NCBI GenBank assembly: GCA_964412365.1
Contig: CAYPOI010000007.1
Span: 1 to 56,255, forward strand
Direction: 5' to 3'
Length of the DNA: 56,255 nucleotides
Source of the DNA: CAMTWZ01 sp964412365
GTDB lineage: Bacteria; Bacteroidota; Rhodothermia; Balneolales; HLUCCA01
The notes beneath the pieces are model-generated. The model did no database searches. It worked only from the letters and a program-made list of their open reading frames with translations, and was not told where the DNA came from. Every line of letters starts with the position of its first letter. Position 1 is the stretch's first letter. Below, piece by piece: positions 26,725 through 34,925 of the stretch. The position numbers and the translations under genes were made by a program.

Positions 26725-27783
26725 ATGAAAAGACTATTCTTGTCTGGAATTCAAAAAAAATTCGGTTCGAAATCCGTCATCGTGGGGATCGATCTGATAG
26801 TGGATGACGGTGAATTCGTTGTGCTCGTGGGGCCTTCCGGATGCGGAAAATCCACGCTCCTACGCATCATTGCAGGATTGGAAACTGCAGACAGTGGCAC
26901 AATTGAACTTGACAATGTCAGGATTGACGATTTGCAGCCCCAAGAGCGGAAGATTGCCATGGTGTTTCAAAATTACGCCCTGTATCCTCATCTGAGTGTT
27001 CGAGAGAACCTGGGATTCGGCTTGGTCTTGGCGAAAGTTCCGAAAGCACGGATTGCCGAACTAGTCGAAGACACCGCGCGCTTTCTTGAAATTTCGGACC
27101 TTCTGAATTTTCGACCCTCACAACTTTCTGGCGGTCAAAAACAACGGGTAGCACTGGGACGTGCGGTCATCCGTGATCCAAAATTGTATCTCTTCGATGA
27201 ACCGCTGAGTAATTTGGATGCCCATCTACGATTACGCATGCGAAGCGAAATCCTTCGGATCCATCGTACGAAAAAAGCGACTTCCATTTATGTGACACAC
27301 GATCAGACAGAAGCCATGACGCTTGCAGACCGGATTGCCGTGGTCTACGAAGGTCGCATTCTCCAAATCGGATCTCCCCAAGATTTGTATGATAGCCCGA
27401 ATCATCGGTTTGTAGCTGAGTTCCTTGGTTCACCCGGCATGGGAGTTGCGCCGGCAAAAGAACCATACGACAGGCATTCCATATCGAAGGAATCCATGCT
27501 ATGGGGCGTGCGTCCTGAGCACCTGAGATTCTCACCGATGTCTGATTCGTCCATCCGAATGGGTCAAGCCACTGTCACATTGATTGAACACACCGGAGAC
27601 CAACATCTCGTGCATCTGCTCACTGAAAATTCCATGAATTGGGTAGCCAAGTTGGATCGTCAAGCGGATACACTCCCAGATTTGGGAGAAATCGTCTCCC
27701 TCTTCGCTCAACCGTCGCACATCCATTTTTTCCGGATGTCGGACCAAACCCGCATTCAGAGTCCACTCGTCGATACACAATGA
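26725..27783 (+). CDS. ugpC: Sugar ABC transporter ATP-binding protein (MsmK/UgpC type)
   Basis: The 352-residue ATPase has Walker A GPSGCGKSTLLR, Q-loop FQNYALYPHLSV, signature LSGGQKQRVALGRA, Walker B LYLFDEPLSNLD and switch VTHDQTEAMTLADR. A C-terminal TOBE-like regulatory domain follows from about residue 240. It is the energy-coupling subunit of CUT1 sugar importers and can serve several permease pairs. It is transcribed divergently from lacI across the shared operator and very likely powers the permeases encoded at 12859-14521. The family-level name is used; the individual substrate is not known. Confidence 0.9.
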   Translation: MKRLFLSGIQKKFGSKSVIVGIDLIVDDGEFVVLVGPSGCGKSTLLRIIAGLETADSGTIELDNVRIDDLQPQERKIAMVFQNYALYPHLSVRENLGFGLVLAKVPKARIAELVEDTARFLEISDLLNFRPSQLSGGQKQRVALGRAVIRDPKLYLFDEPLSNLDAHLRLRMRSEILRIHRTKKATSIYVTHDQTEAMTLADRIAVVYEGRILQIGSPQDLYDSPNHRFVAEFLGSPGMGVAPAKEPYDRHSISKESMLWGVRPEHLRFSPMSDSSIRMGQATVTLIEHTGDQHLVHLLTENSMNWVAKLDRQADTLPDLGEIVSLFAQPSHIHFFRMSDQTRIQSPLVDTQ

Positions 27784-27818
27784 GTGGACTCTTGAAGCTT
27801 GCCTTCGATTTACTCGAT

Positions 27819-30548
27819 TTATTCCACCGTTCCCGCTTTCACCACCACGAGGTTTTCGGGGCGGATGTATTTGCGGATGGCATCATTCACTTGAGCCAAC
27901 GTGATTTTGTTGATGTCGACCACATACTGGTCGATGTACTTCACACCTCTTCCGTCTGAAGCATACGCCAACAGACTGCCGGCCAAGCCGGATGTGGTCG
28001 CCAATTGAACCTGATGCATGCCGGCGATGGTCGCTTTTTTCGCATCCAACTCCTCTTGCGTGATGCCTTGCTCGATCCACATCGCCAGTTGACGCTGGGT
28101 CGATTCAGCACCTTTGTCCAACAATTGCGGTGAGAAACTGGCTTGGGTCACGAAAAGTCCGTCCGCGAACGCGCTGGCGCCCGATATGGACGAGCTGATG
28201 CCATAGGTCAGGCCTTCCTGATCGCGCACCGTCGACATCAGCCTGGCTGAGAAGTTTCCTCCCAACACATACGCGCCGATGAAGAGCGGCAGATAGTCCG
28301 GATGACGGCTGTCGATGCCCAACGGAATACCCACACGATACGTGGTGCTGGTTTTGTCGGGCATGAAGACAACTTCTTCGCGTGCCGCGACCGCAGCACC
28401 TTTGAGAGTCACTTTCGGAATCACCACACCACCTCTCCATCCGCGGAATCGAGTCTGCACAGCGGCTTGCAATTCGCGCGAGTCCACATCCCCTACAGCC
28501 ACAATCACCATGGATTTTGGTCCGTAATAAGCGCGGTGGAAAGATTTCAGGTCGGCCACGGTCAGGGCTTCAAGATGAGCCATGGTCGTTTCAACAGAGT
28601 CGCTGTAGTTCGGATGTCCTTTCGGAAACAACATCCGCGACATCGCACTGGCGGCCATGGAATTGGTGTTATCCAATTGCTGACGCAATCCGCCATTGAT
28701 CTGAATTTTGAGTCGAGCCAATTCGGCTTCATCGAAAAGCGGATTGCGGAGCTGATCGGCCAATAGTTCAAGCACCACATCCATGTCTTTTTTCAGGAAG
28801 CGGGCCGTGAAGTTGAGCGTGTGTGTTCCACCACTGAAGTTGATGGATGCGCCGATGTTCTCAAGCGCCGTTGCGATCGCGAGTTTGTCGCGATTGGTGG
28901 TGCCTTTGTCGAGCATCGAGGCGGTCACCGCTGCGACCAAGGAATTGGATTCCGGGTTGAGCGTGGACCCGGCAGCGAAGGAACCTGTCAAGGTCACCAC
29001 ATCCTGCACCGTCGTTTTCAGAGAAATGACGCGGATGTCTCCGATGTTTCGCTCTACCACGTTCGGTGCGATGTCCGATGCGCGATTCGGATTGTACATC
29101 ATCATCTCTTCCGCTTCGCTCGGTTCGCGATAGTAAAAGGGCGATTCCAGTTCTTCGAACCAGCTGCTCGCCCCTTGTGCCGGACGCGGCATACTTCCCG
29201 GAACCTGTGGAATGAACCAACCCGTGGTGCTTTGATCTTCAACGAGATATTGGTTGGCCACTCGTTTCACATCATCCACCGTAACGGCTTTGATCTGATC
29301 GGAGAAGTTGACGTAGGTCGTCCAATCGCCCACGGCGATCGCTTCGTTCAAGTTGCCGGCCACAGAAAAGGATCCGTCGCGGCTGAACGCGGTGCGCGTG
29401 AGATAGCGGTTTATGGCACGATCCACTTCTTCTTGCGTCACGCCGTTCTCTTTCAAGTCTTTGATGTGCACTAAAATGGAATCTTCGACAGGTTGATGCT
29501 CCCCACCCGGCCGAAGAACCGCGTTGATGGTGGACACATACGGATCGCGGAAACGGGAATAGCCCATAAATACGCTGTTCGCGATGCCGGCATCCACGAT
29601 TCCACGATAGAGGCGGGATGTACGTCCAGAAGCTATGATATCGGACATGATGGTGAATGCGGCCGCATCCTCACTCAATCCGGCAGGCGATTTGAATGCG
29701 ATACCCACCACGCCCACTTGTCCGGCGCGTTTCACTTGCACGCGTCGCGGACCGCGTTGAAGCGGCTCGGTGGTGTATACTTCCGGAATCGGATTCGGCG
29801 AGCGCGGAATCACACCATAATATTGGTCGATGAGTTTCAGGGCGTCGCCGGTTTGAAAATCGCCGATCACGGTCAATGTGGCGTTGTTTGGCCAGTAGTA
29901 GGTGTCGTAAAAGGCACGGAGTTTTTCGATGGGCACATTCTCGATGTCCGAACGCCATCCGATCGTGGAATGATGATAGGGATGGGCTTGGATGGCGGTC
30001 GCCACGATGTCTTTCGACAAGGATTGAACCGGATTGTTCTCGCCGATCTCAAATTCATTGCGAACTACGGTCATTTCGGGCTGACGATCTTCGTCGCGAA
30101 GCCACAGATTGCGCATGCGATCGGCTTCGATGTCGAGCGCCAACTCAAGATGCACCGCGGGCAAATTCTCATAATAATTGGTTCGATCGAGCCAGGTGGT
30201 GGCGTTCAGCAGTGCGCCACGGTTCTGCAACATGCCGTCCATTCCGGTTCCAGCGGCACGATTGTATTTATCGGTGCCCTTGAACATCAAATGTTCCAAC
30301 AAGTGGGTGGCTCCGGTGGTGCCGGTCACTTCATTGCGGGAACCTACCAAGTAGGTCACCATCACAGTGACCACGGGCGCCGATTTGTCTTCCATCAACA
30401 AGACGGTGAGACCGTTTCCAGTATGGGTATACTCAGTGATTCCGCCAAGTTCACGAACTTTTTCAAAGGACGATGGAATGGTTTGAGCGGAAACCGATGC
30501 CACTGAGATAGTGCCTATCATGAGACTGGTTAGTGTTTTTAGGATCAT
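27819..30548 (-). CDS. M16-family zinc protease with two domains
   Basis: The 909-residue protein has a signal peptide (MILKTLTSLMIGTISVASVS, then AQ). The inverted zinc motif HLLEH is at residues 82-86, followed by the distal Glu of DIEADRMRN. A second, motif-free M16-like half spans about 480-909. This is the fused PqqL/pitrilysin-like layout, in which the inactive half completes the substrate chamber. It is exported, presumably periplasmic, and degrades peptides. The gene lies downstream of a hairpin-rich leader (30580-30711) whose hairpins could control its expression. Confidence 0.88.
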   Translation of the reverse strand: MILKTLTSLMIGTISVASVSAQTIPSSFEKVRELGGITEYTHTGNGLTVLLMEDKSAPVVTVMVTYLVGSRNEVTGTTGATHLLEHLMFKGTDKYNRAAGTGMDGMLQNRGALLNATTWLDRTNYYENLPAVHLELALDIEADRMRNLWLRDEDRQPEMTVVRNEFEIGENNPVQSLSKDIVATAIQAHPYHHSTIGWRSDIENVPIEKLRAFYDTYYWPNNATLTVIGDFQTGDALKLIDQYYGVIPRSPNPIPEVYTTEPLQRGPRRVQVKRAGQVGVVGIAFKSPAGLSEDAAAFTIMSDIIASGRTSRLYRGIVDAGIANSVFMGYSRFRDPYVSTINAVLRPGGEHQPVEDSILVHIKDLKENGVTQEEVDRAINRYLTRTAFSRDGSFSVAGNLNEAIAVGDWTTYVNFSDQIKAVTVDDVKRVANQYLVEDQSTTGWFIPQVPGSMPRPAQGASSWFEELESPFYYREPSEAEEMMMYNPNRASDIAPNVVERNIGDIRVISLKTTVQDVVTLTGSFAAGSTLNPESNSLVAAVTASMLDKGTTNRDKLAIATALENIGASINFSGGTHTLNFTARFLKKDMDVVLELLADQLRNPLFDEAELARLKIQINGGLRQQLDNTNSMAASAMSRMLFPKGHPNYSDSVETTMAHLEALTVADLKSFHRAYYGPKSMVIVAVGDVDSRELQAAVQTRFRGWRGGVVIPKVTLKGAAVAAREEVVFMPDKTSTTYRVGIPLGIDSRHPDYLPLFIGAYVLGGNFSARLMSTVRDQEGLTYGISSSISGASAFADGLFVTQASFSPQLLDKGAESTQRQLAMWIEQGITQEELDAKKATIAGMHQVQLATTSGLAGSLLAYASDGRGVKYIDQYVVDINKITLAQVNDAIRKYIRPENLVVVKAGTVE

Positions 30549-30579
30549 AACGATCTGGATTTAAGATGATAGAACAGAA

Positions 30580-30603
30580 AAAGGCGCCCATTTGAGCGCC
30601 TTT
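30580..30603 (-). terminator. Terminator-like hairpin just upstream of the M16 gene
   Basis: On the minus strand AAAGGCGC pairs perfectly with GCGCCTTT across an 8-base loop, followed by TT. It lies only 32 bp before the M16 start codon, leaving little room for a separate promoter. It may therefore act as an attenuator in the M16 leader. Confidence 0.5.
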
Positions 30604-30623
30604 GAACTTACGATGATATCGAT

Positions 30624-30711
30624 AAAAAAAAGAGGGGTGGAGTATTCCCGCCAGACCCCCATCCAACGGACTCTCCACCCCAACCGGTAGTCAGGACCCC
30701 GGTAAATCTTC
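30624..30711 (-). ncRNA. Structured small RNA or leader RNA, unknown class
   Basis: Read on the minus strand, a 5' ACCGG/CCGGT hairpin is followed by a strong hairpin GGGGTGGAG/CTCCACCCC (30634-30681) and eight Ts. This looks like a discrete transcript of about 88 nt with its own intrinsic terminator. I compared it with SRP, 6S, tmRNA, RNase P, TPP and cobalamin signatures and found no match. Either it is a free small RNA or, with the second hairpin at 30580, an attenuated leader of the M16 protease gene. Confidence 0.5.
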
Positions 30712-30712
30712 C

Positions 30713-30745
30713 TCAATATAGCACAACGATTTTGAATGAAACAAA
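30713..30745 (-). promoter_or_regulatory. Candidate promoter of the structured RNA
   Basis: On the minus strand TTTG (30745-30742) is followed after 21 bases by TATATTGA (30720-30713). This is close to the Bacteroidota -33 TTTG / -7 TAnnTTTG pattern and puts the transcript start near 30706. Confidence 0.4.
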
Positions 30746-30785
30746 CTTTTTCTACAGATTCTAATTATCGGGTATTTTGACCTCC

Positions 30786-31877
30786 ATGAAACACCTATTA
30801 CCACTTCTGCTACTATTCCTGCTACCTTTTCATATGCAGGCACAAGTTCTGACTCCCGAAATCCGTCAACAGGCTGAACACCTGATCAATGCCACATCCG
30901 ACAGTGACGTGATGTGGGACCGACTGCTTTATTTCGTAGATACCTATCCACATCGGCTCAGNNNNNNNNNNNNNNNNNNNNNNNNNNNNNNNNNNNNNNN
31001 NNNNNNNNNNNNNNNNNNNNNNNNNNNNNNNNNNNNNNNNNNNNNNNNNNNNNNNNNNNNNCGCGCGGTCGGACCGTACTCCATGCAAACGCCGCATACC
31101 GGCAATACCCGCTACGAAGAGGGTGTGACTCGCATACCGGGTGCTCAAGTTTCCATAGAAGATGCGGAATGGATGCATCGGGATGCGGAGCGCGGTCGCA
31201 CGATCCGGGTTCATCTGCAGATGGATGCGGAACACAGACCCGATACCCTATCCCGCAATATCATCGTCGAATTGAAAGGATCCGAGTTTCCGGATGAGAT
31301 TGTGGTATTCGGCGGACACATTGATTCGTGGGATGTCGGCCAAGGCGTGATGGATGATGCCGGCGGATGTTTCGTGGCTTGGGAAGCTTTGCGATTGATG
31401 AAAGAACTCGGCATCCAGCCGAAACGCACCATCCGCTTGGTGTTCTGGACCAACGAAGAAAACGGATTGCGTGGCGGGGAAGTCTACAAAGACAGCGTGT
31501 CGGTGCGCGGCGAATTGGAAAACCACGTGTTGGCGATCGAATCGGATGCGGGCGTCTTCAAACCCGAGGGCTTCGGATTCACCGGATCGGATGCGGCCTT
31601 TGCGGCGGTTCAGGAAATCGGAACCTTATTGGAGTCCATCGGCGCGGGAACCATCCGTCGAGGCGGAGGCGGAGCCGACATCGCACCACTGAATCGTGCT
31701 GGAAATGTGCCGATGGCCGGACTCAATGTGGATGGAACCCGTTACTTCTGGTATCATCATACCCATGCCGATACGGTCGACAAGCTCGTCAAAGACGACG
31801 TGAAAGCCTGCGCCGCAGCGATGGGGGTTCTGGCGTATGCGGTGGCGGAGATGGAGGCGAGGCTAAGCGATTTGTGA
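30786..31877 (+). CDS. M28-family peptidase, carboxypeptidase Q-like (interrupted by an assembly gap)
   Basis: The N-terminus is a signal peptide (MKHLLPLLLLFLLPFHMQ, then AQ). Visible parts before the gap end at YPHRL, and after it start at RAVGPYSMQTPHTG. The zinc-site block GGHIDSWDVGQGVMDDAGG and WTNEENGLRGG are very close to vertebrate plasma glutamate carboxypeptidase (CPQ). Later metal ligands lie in IESDAGVFKP and FWYHHTHADTVD. From CPQ homologues about 140 residues should lie in the gap, more than 100 Ns would encode. It is an exported dipeptidase-type enzyme and looks intact apart from the gap. Confidence 0.85.
   Translation: MKHLLPLLLLFLLPFHMQAQVLTPEIRQQAEHLINATSDSDVMWDRLLYFVDTYPHRLXXXXXXXXXXXXXXXXXXXXXXXXXXXXXXXXXXRAVGPYSMQTPHTGNTRYEEGVTRIPGAQVSIEDAEWMHRDAERGRTIRVHLQMDAEHRPDTLSRNIIVELKGSEFPDEIVVFGGHIDSWDVGQGVMDDAGGCFVAWEALRLMKELGIQPKRTIRLVFWTNEENGLRGGEVYKDSVSVRGELENHVLAIESDAGVFKPEGFGFTGSDAAFAAVQEIGTLLESIGAGTIRRGGGGADIAPLNRAGNVPMAGLNVDGTRYFWYHHTHADTVDKLVKDDVKACAAAMGVLAYAVAEMEARLSDL
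30962..31061. other. Assembly gap (100 N)
   Basis: Exactly 100 Ns, a conventional placeholder for a gap of unknown length, falling within the M28 peptidase gene. The frame happens to stay open across it. Confidence 0.99.
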
Positions 31878-31885
31878 GGAAAGAA

Positions 31886-32016
31886 GTTATACTGTCCGCA
31901 AGTCTACATATATACATATCGAATATAACATTCCACAATCATTGTTTGAAGTAGATTAAAGCCGATTCGCGATCTCTGTTTGTTATTTATATATGTAAAC
32001 TTGCGGACAGCATCAC
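31886..32016. repeat. 131-bp MITE-like element with 32-bp inverted terminal repeats
   Basis: The left arm 31886-31917 and right arm 31985-32016 are inverted copies with about 28 of 32 bases matching. Both contain CTGTCCGCAAGT/ACTTGCGGACAG and an AT-rich TATATA section. The interior is AT-rich with no frame. It fills the space between the M28 gene and the convergent flavoprotein gene, and the right arm covers the latter's stop codon. A related single arm is at 37044. Confidence 0.75.
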
Positions 32017-33101
32017 ATCCCCGCAAGCCGCCCCGTCACCCAGGCCCAATAGAAATTGAAGCCGCCGATGCGCCCGAACACGTCCAGGATTTCACCGCAG
32101 ACGTACAAGCCGGGATGCCCGTTCACTTGCATGGTTGCGGTGTCGATGGCTTCAAGAGGAACGCCACCNNNNNNNNNNNNNNNNNNNNNNNNNNNNNNNN
32201 NNNNNNNNNNNNNNNNNNNNNNNNNNNNNNNNNNNNNNNNNNNNNNNNNNNNNNNNNNNNNNNNNNNNTCTTCGGCGGTTTGCCCAACGAAATTCACCTC
32301 ATACACCGGCAACTCACGACCCGATTCCATCGCCCGAATAATATGATGACTCACGTCCAGAATCGCCGGACCCGAAAATCCGGTATGTGTGAACAGGAAT
32401 CCAGATCGATGGTTTGTCGCGATTTTCTTTCCGTTCGCTTCGCGGATGTGGATGCCCACTTGGACCGTGATCCCAGCCAAGCTCCCACCACCTGGATGCG
32501 TTCCGGTCAGTGGAGTGAGCGCGGGATACGTGGGATTTAGGGGAATTCCCAATGTTGCCAAGGCCCGATGTCCCATTCCATCCGTTCCGATTGTCGGGAC
32601 CGAATATCCACCTGTAGAGAGAATGACTTTGGGAGTTTGGAACGTTTTTAAGGAATCCGTCTTTAGCGTCCATCGTCCCACGTCCCACGTAAGCAATTCC
32701 ACCGCGGTGTCGTACTCCAATGTCACCCCCAGATCCAGTGCGCGGTTCAAGAGCGCATCCCTCACATCTTTCGCGTCATTGCTGACCGGAAACCATTTAT
32801 TGGTTTCTTCTTCACATGCGAGAGGCAAGCCCAATTCCTGTTCGAACCAATCTTTGCAGGCCTCAACCGACCATGATTTGAAGAGGCGTTTCAAGCGGTT
32901 CGGTGATGAATCGGTCACATAATCATCGAGTGACATCACCACAGGAAGCACATTGCAACGGGTTCCGCCCGACATCAGGATTTTTTTTCCGGCTTTATCG
33001 GTCCGCTCCAGTAATGTTACTTTTTTGCCGGATTGAGCGGCAAAAATGGCAGCGGTGAGTCCGGCGGCACCGGCTCCGACAACGATCACGTCCGGATTCA
33101 A
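32013..33101 (-). CDS. HI0933/YhiN-family FAD-dependent oxidoreductase (interrupted by an assembly gap)
   Basis: The N-terminal dinucleotide-binding motif VIVVGAGAAGLTAAIFAAQSG is followed by KILMSGGTRCNV. The C-terminal FAD block reads GLYVCGEILDVFGRIGGFNF, then WVTGRLAGM. This is the BaiN/HI0933 flavoprotein family; its biochemical role is largely unknown. About 328 residues are visible against roughly 400-420 usual, so the 100-N gap between GQTAE and GGVPLEAI probably hides 70-100 residues. The gene start overlaps the end of the methylglyoxal synthase gene by 4 bp, suggesting co-transcription. Confidence 0.85.
   Translation of the reverse strand: MNPDVIVVGAGAAGLTAAIFAAQSGKKVTLLERTDKAGKKILMSGGTRCNVLPVVMSLDDYVTDSSPNRLKRLFKSWSVEACKDWFEQELGLPLACEEETNKWFPVSNDAKDVRDALLNRALDLGVTLEYDTAVELLTWDVGRWTLKTDSLKTFQTPKVILSTGGYSVPTIGTDGMGHRALATLGIPLNPTYPALTPLTGTHPGGGSLAGITVQVGIHIREANGKKIATNHRSGFLFTHTGFSGPAILDVSHHIIRAMESGRELPVYEVNFVGQTAEXXXXXXXXXXXXXXXXXXXXXXXXXXXXXXXXXXGGVPLEAIDTATMQVNGHPGLYVCGEILDVFGRIGGFNFYWAWVTGRLAGM
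32169..32268. other. Assembly gap (100 N)
   Basis: A second 100-N placeholder only 1.1 kb from the first, inside the HI0933-family gene. The true length is unknown. Confidence 0.99.
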
Positions 33102-33547
33102 GGGTTGAAGGGAGCTTTGAAATCGACGATGGAGCGCACGTACGCTTCCGACAGAAGCGGCGATGAGATGAGGAAATCGGCCGTTGATCGGTTGCTGGCT
33201 GTGGGAATGTTGTACAAAACCGCTAAGCGAAGGAGTGCTTTCACGTCCACATCATGTGGCTGTGAGGAAAGAGGATCCCAGAAAAAAATCATGAAATCGA
33301 TCTCATTATCCACGATTTTCGCACCGATTTGTTGATCACCACCAAGCGGACCACTCAAAAAACGATAGATCGGCAGATCCAATTCTGCAGAAAGCAAGGT
33401 TCCGGTCGTACCCGTCGCGAACAGATGATGCCGAGCCAATGTGCCCCGGTTGAAGCGGACCCAATCCAATAGTTCGAGTTTCCGGTTGTCGTGCGCCACG
33501 AGTGCGATGTTTTTGCGAGCACTCATGCGAATGGTATGGCCGGTCAT
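33098..33547 (-). CDS. mgsA: Methylglyoxal synthase
   Basis: Converts dihydroxyacetone phosphate to methylglyoxal and phosphate, a bypass of lower glycolysis. The 149-residue protein aligns along its length with E. coli MgsA: ARKNIALVAHDNRK, LFATGTTGTLL, SGPLGGDQQIGA, FFWDPLSSQPHDVDVKALLR and NRSTADFLI. The catalytic Asp and phosphate-binding residues fall in these blocks. The frame extends 50 codons further upstream, but ATG 33547 lines up exactly with the E. coli start. It is followed by the HI0933-family gene. Confidence 0.93.
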   Translation of the reverse strand: MTGHTIRMSARKNIALVAHDNRKLELLDWVRFNRGTLARHHLFATGTTGTLLSAELDLPIYRFLSGPLGGDQQIGAKIVDNEIDFMIFFWDPLSSQPHDVDVKALLRLAVLYNIPTASNRSTADFLISSPLLSEAYVRSIVDFKAPFNP

Positions 33548-33613
33548 ATGCGATAGTCTGATGGGAGAAAGTTTGGATGATTCAGGCCACTGAAAAGTAC
33601 CTAATTTTAGCGG

Positions 33614-34270
33614 ATGAAACCGGATCCATGCCTCCGACGCGTCGCGCCGTTCACCTATGAGATCATATTCGAGGCCATCATCTCCCCTGAGATTCATGAT
33701 GAGGTGATCCGATGTCGGATGGATCTGGTAAATGCAACCCTACCCGGAATCGATGATGTGTTCATCACCTATCATTCTGTTGGAATCCGCATCAGCCCAT
33801 TTTTAAAACATGATATCGAACCCCTGCTCCGAGATTGGCTGAGCACATGGCTTCAAGTTCAACCAACAACATCCGACAAACAACATTCTTTCGCCTCCCA
33901 TGTCATCCCGGTCAGATTCGGAGGGGATTTTGGAATCGATCTGCAGGATGTTGCCGCATTCGCAAGAATTTCGGAACAAAATGCGGTTCGGATGTTCTGT
34001 GAAAACGAGTATCGAGTGTACATGACCGGCTTCATCGGTGGATTTCCCTATTTAGGAACGGTTCCCGAAGTTTTAAGAAAGCCAAGATTGGCAAAACCAC
34101 GGAAGAAAGTCATTGCTGGATCTGTGGGAATCGCATCGTACCAGGCCGGAATCTACCCTGTGGAAACGCCAGGCGGATGGAATCTGATTGGTCGGACGGA
34201 AGTGGACATAACATCATTATCTCTCCAACCAGGTGATCGGATACGATTCACGGAGGCGAAAAATGATTGA
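33614..34270 (+). CDS. pxpB: 5-oxoprolinase subunit B
   Basis: The 218-residue KipI/PxpB-family protein carries FITYHSVGIRISP, VIPVRFGGDFGIDLQDVA, FIGGFPYLGTVPEVLRKPR and the C-terminal GSVGIASYQAGIYPVETPGG. With PxpC and PxpA it cleaves 5-oxoproline (pyroglutamate) to glutamate using ATP. It starts at ATG 33614, 66 bp from the divergent mgsA start, and overlaps the next gene by 8 bp. Confidence 0.9.
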   Translation: MKPDPCLRRVAPFTYEIIFEAIISPEIHDEVIRCRMDLVNATLPGIDDVFITYHSVGIRISPFLKHDIEPLLRDWLSTWLQVQPTTSDKQHSFASHVIPVRFGGDFGIDLQDVAAFARISEQNAVRMFCENEYRVYMTGFIGGFPYLGTVPEVLRKPRLAKPRKKVIAGSVGIASYQAGIYPVETPGGWNLIGRTEVDITSLSLQPGDRIRFTEAKND

Positions 34271-34925
34271 ATTTCTGAACGCTCCCATCCAGCCGTTGAT
34301 GACAAATAAGCCCGCTGATCCTGATGCTGCAGGATTGTTGAAGGATGTTTGCGGCGTGGGGACCGATCATCCAATCTATGAGACCATCGCCTCGCGATTC
34401 CGGATTCGAGCGAAAGAACCCTGCGTGATCACGTTCGCCGGTACGGTTTATCGTCCAGAAAAGGGTAACTCATTCCTACTGAAAAAAGATGAGGAGATGA
34501 TTTGTTCACCTACCGAACCGGGGTATCGCGATTACCTGATCGCACAGATTCCGGAAGAGAATCGGAGTCGGAAATGGTTGTCGGCATCGAATTTCGAGTA
34601 TGTGAAAACAAGAACCATTCGGGTGGAGCCTGGACCGGAATTCACACCCGGATGTTTGGACGGATCGTTCACCATCAAAGAACATAACCGAATCGGAATA
34701 CGCTTAGAACGACATCAGCCATTCGAGTTTGAACATCGGGAAATCATCACGTCACCGGTCGGATGGGGAACGATCCAGATGCCGTCGGATGGGCATCCCA
34801 TCATCTTGATGCCAGATTGTCAGCAGACGGGAGGTTATCCGAGAATCGGTTTTGTGAGGCCTGAAGACCTTAGAATTTTGGGGCAGTTGAAGAAAGATGA
34901 TTTGTGTATTGTGTATAGTGTATAG
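34263..34925 (+). CDS. pxpC: 5-oxoprolinase subunit C-like protein, short and divergent
   Basis: The C-terminal half matches the KipA/PxpC family: EHNRIGIRLER, SPVGWGTIQMPSDGHPIILM, DCQQTGGYPRIGFV and LRILGQLKKDD. At about 220 residues it is roughly 90 shorter than E. coli PxpC. The usual N-terminal TVQDLGR signature and the RAYLAVAGG block are replaced by poorly matching sequence (PLMTNKPADPDAAG; GYRDYLIAQIPEE). No frameshift or stop is seen, so it may be a reduced but working subunit. I chose the ATG at 34263, overlapping pxpB by 8 bp; the open frame begins at 34233. Confidence 0.75.
   Translation: MIEFLNAPIQPLMTNKPADPDAAGLLKDVCGVGTDHPIYETIASRFRIRAKEPCVITFAGTVYRPEKGNSFLLKKDEEMICSPTEPGYRDYLIAQIPEENRSRKWLSASNFEYVKTRTIRVEPGPEFTPGCLDGSFTIKEHNRIGIRLERHQPFEFEHREIITSPVGWGTIQMPSDGHPIILMPDCQQTGGYPRIGFVRPEDLRILGQLKKDDLCIVYSV

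Noticed and set aside
29493..30506. 337-residue plus-strand frame
   Set aside because: Antisense to the M16 protease gene, whose zinc motif and signal peptide are clear.
30624..30711. SRP, 6S, RNase P or tmRNA identity for the structured RNA
   Set aside because: The GGAA-loop SRP signature, the 6S central bubble, the RNase P GAGGAAAGTC block and the tmRNA ends are not present.
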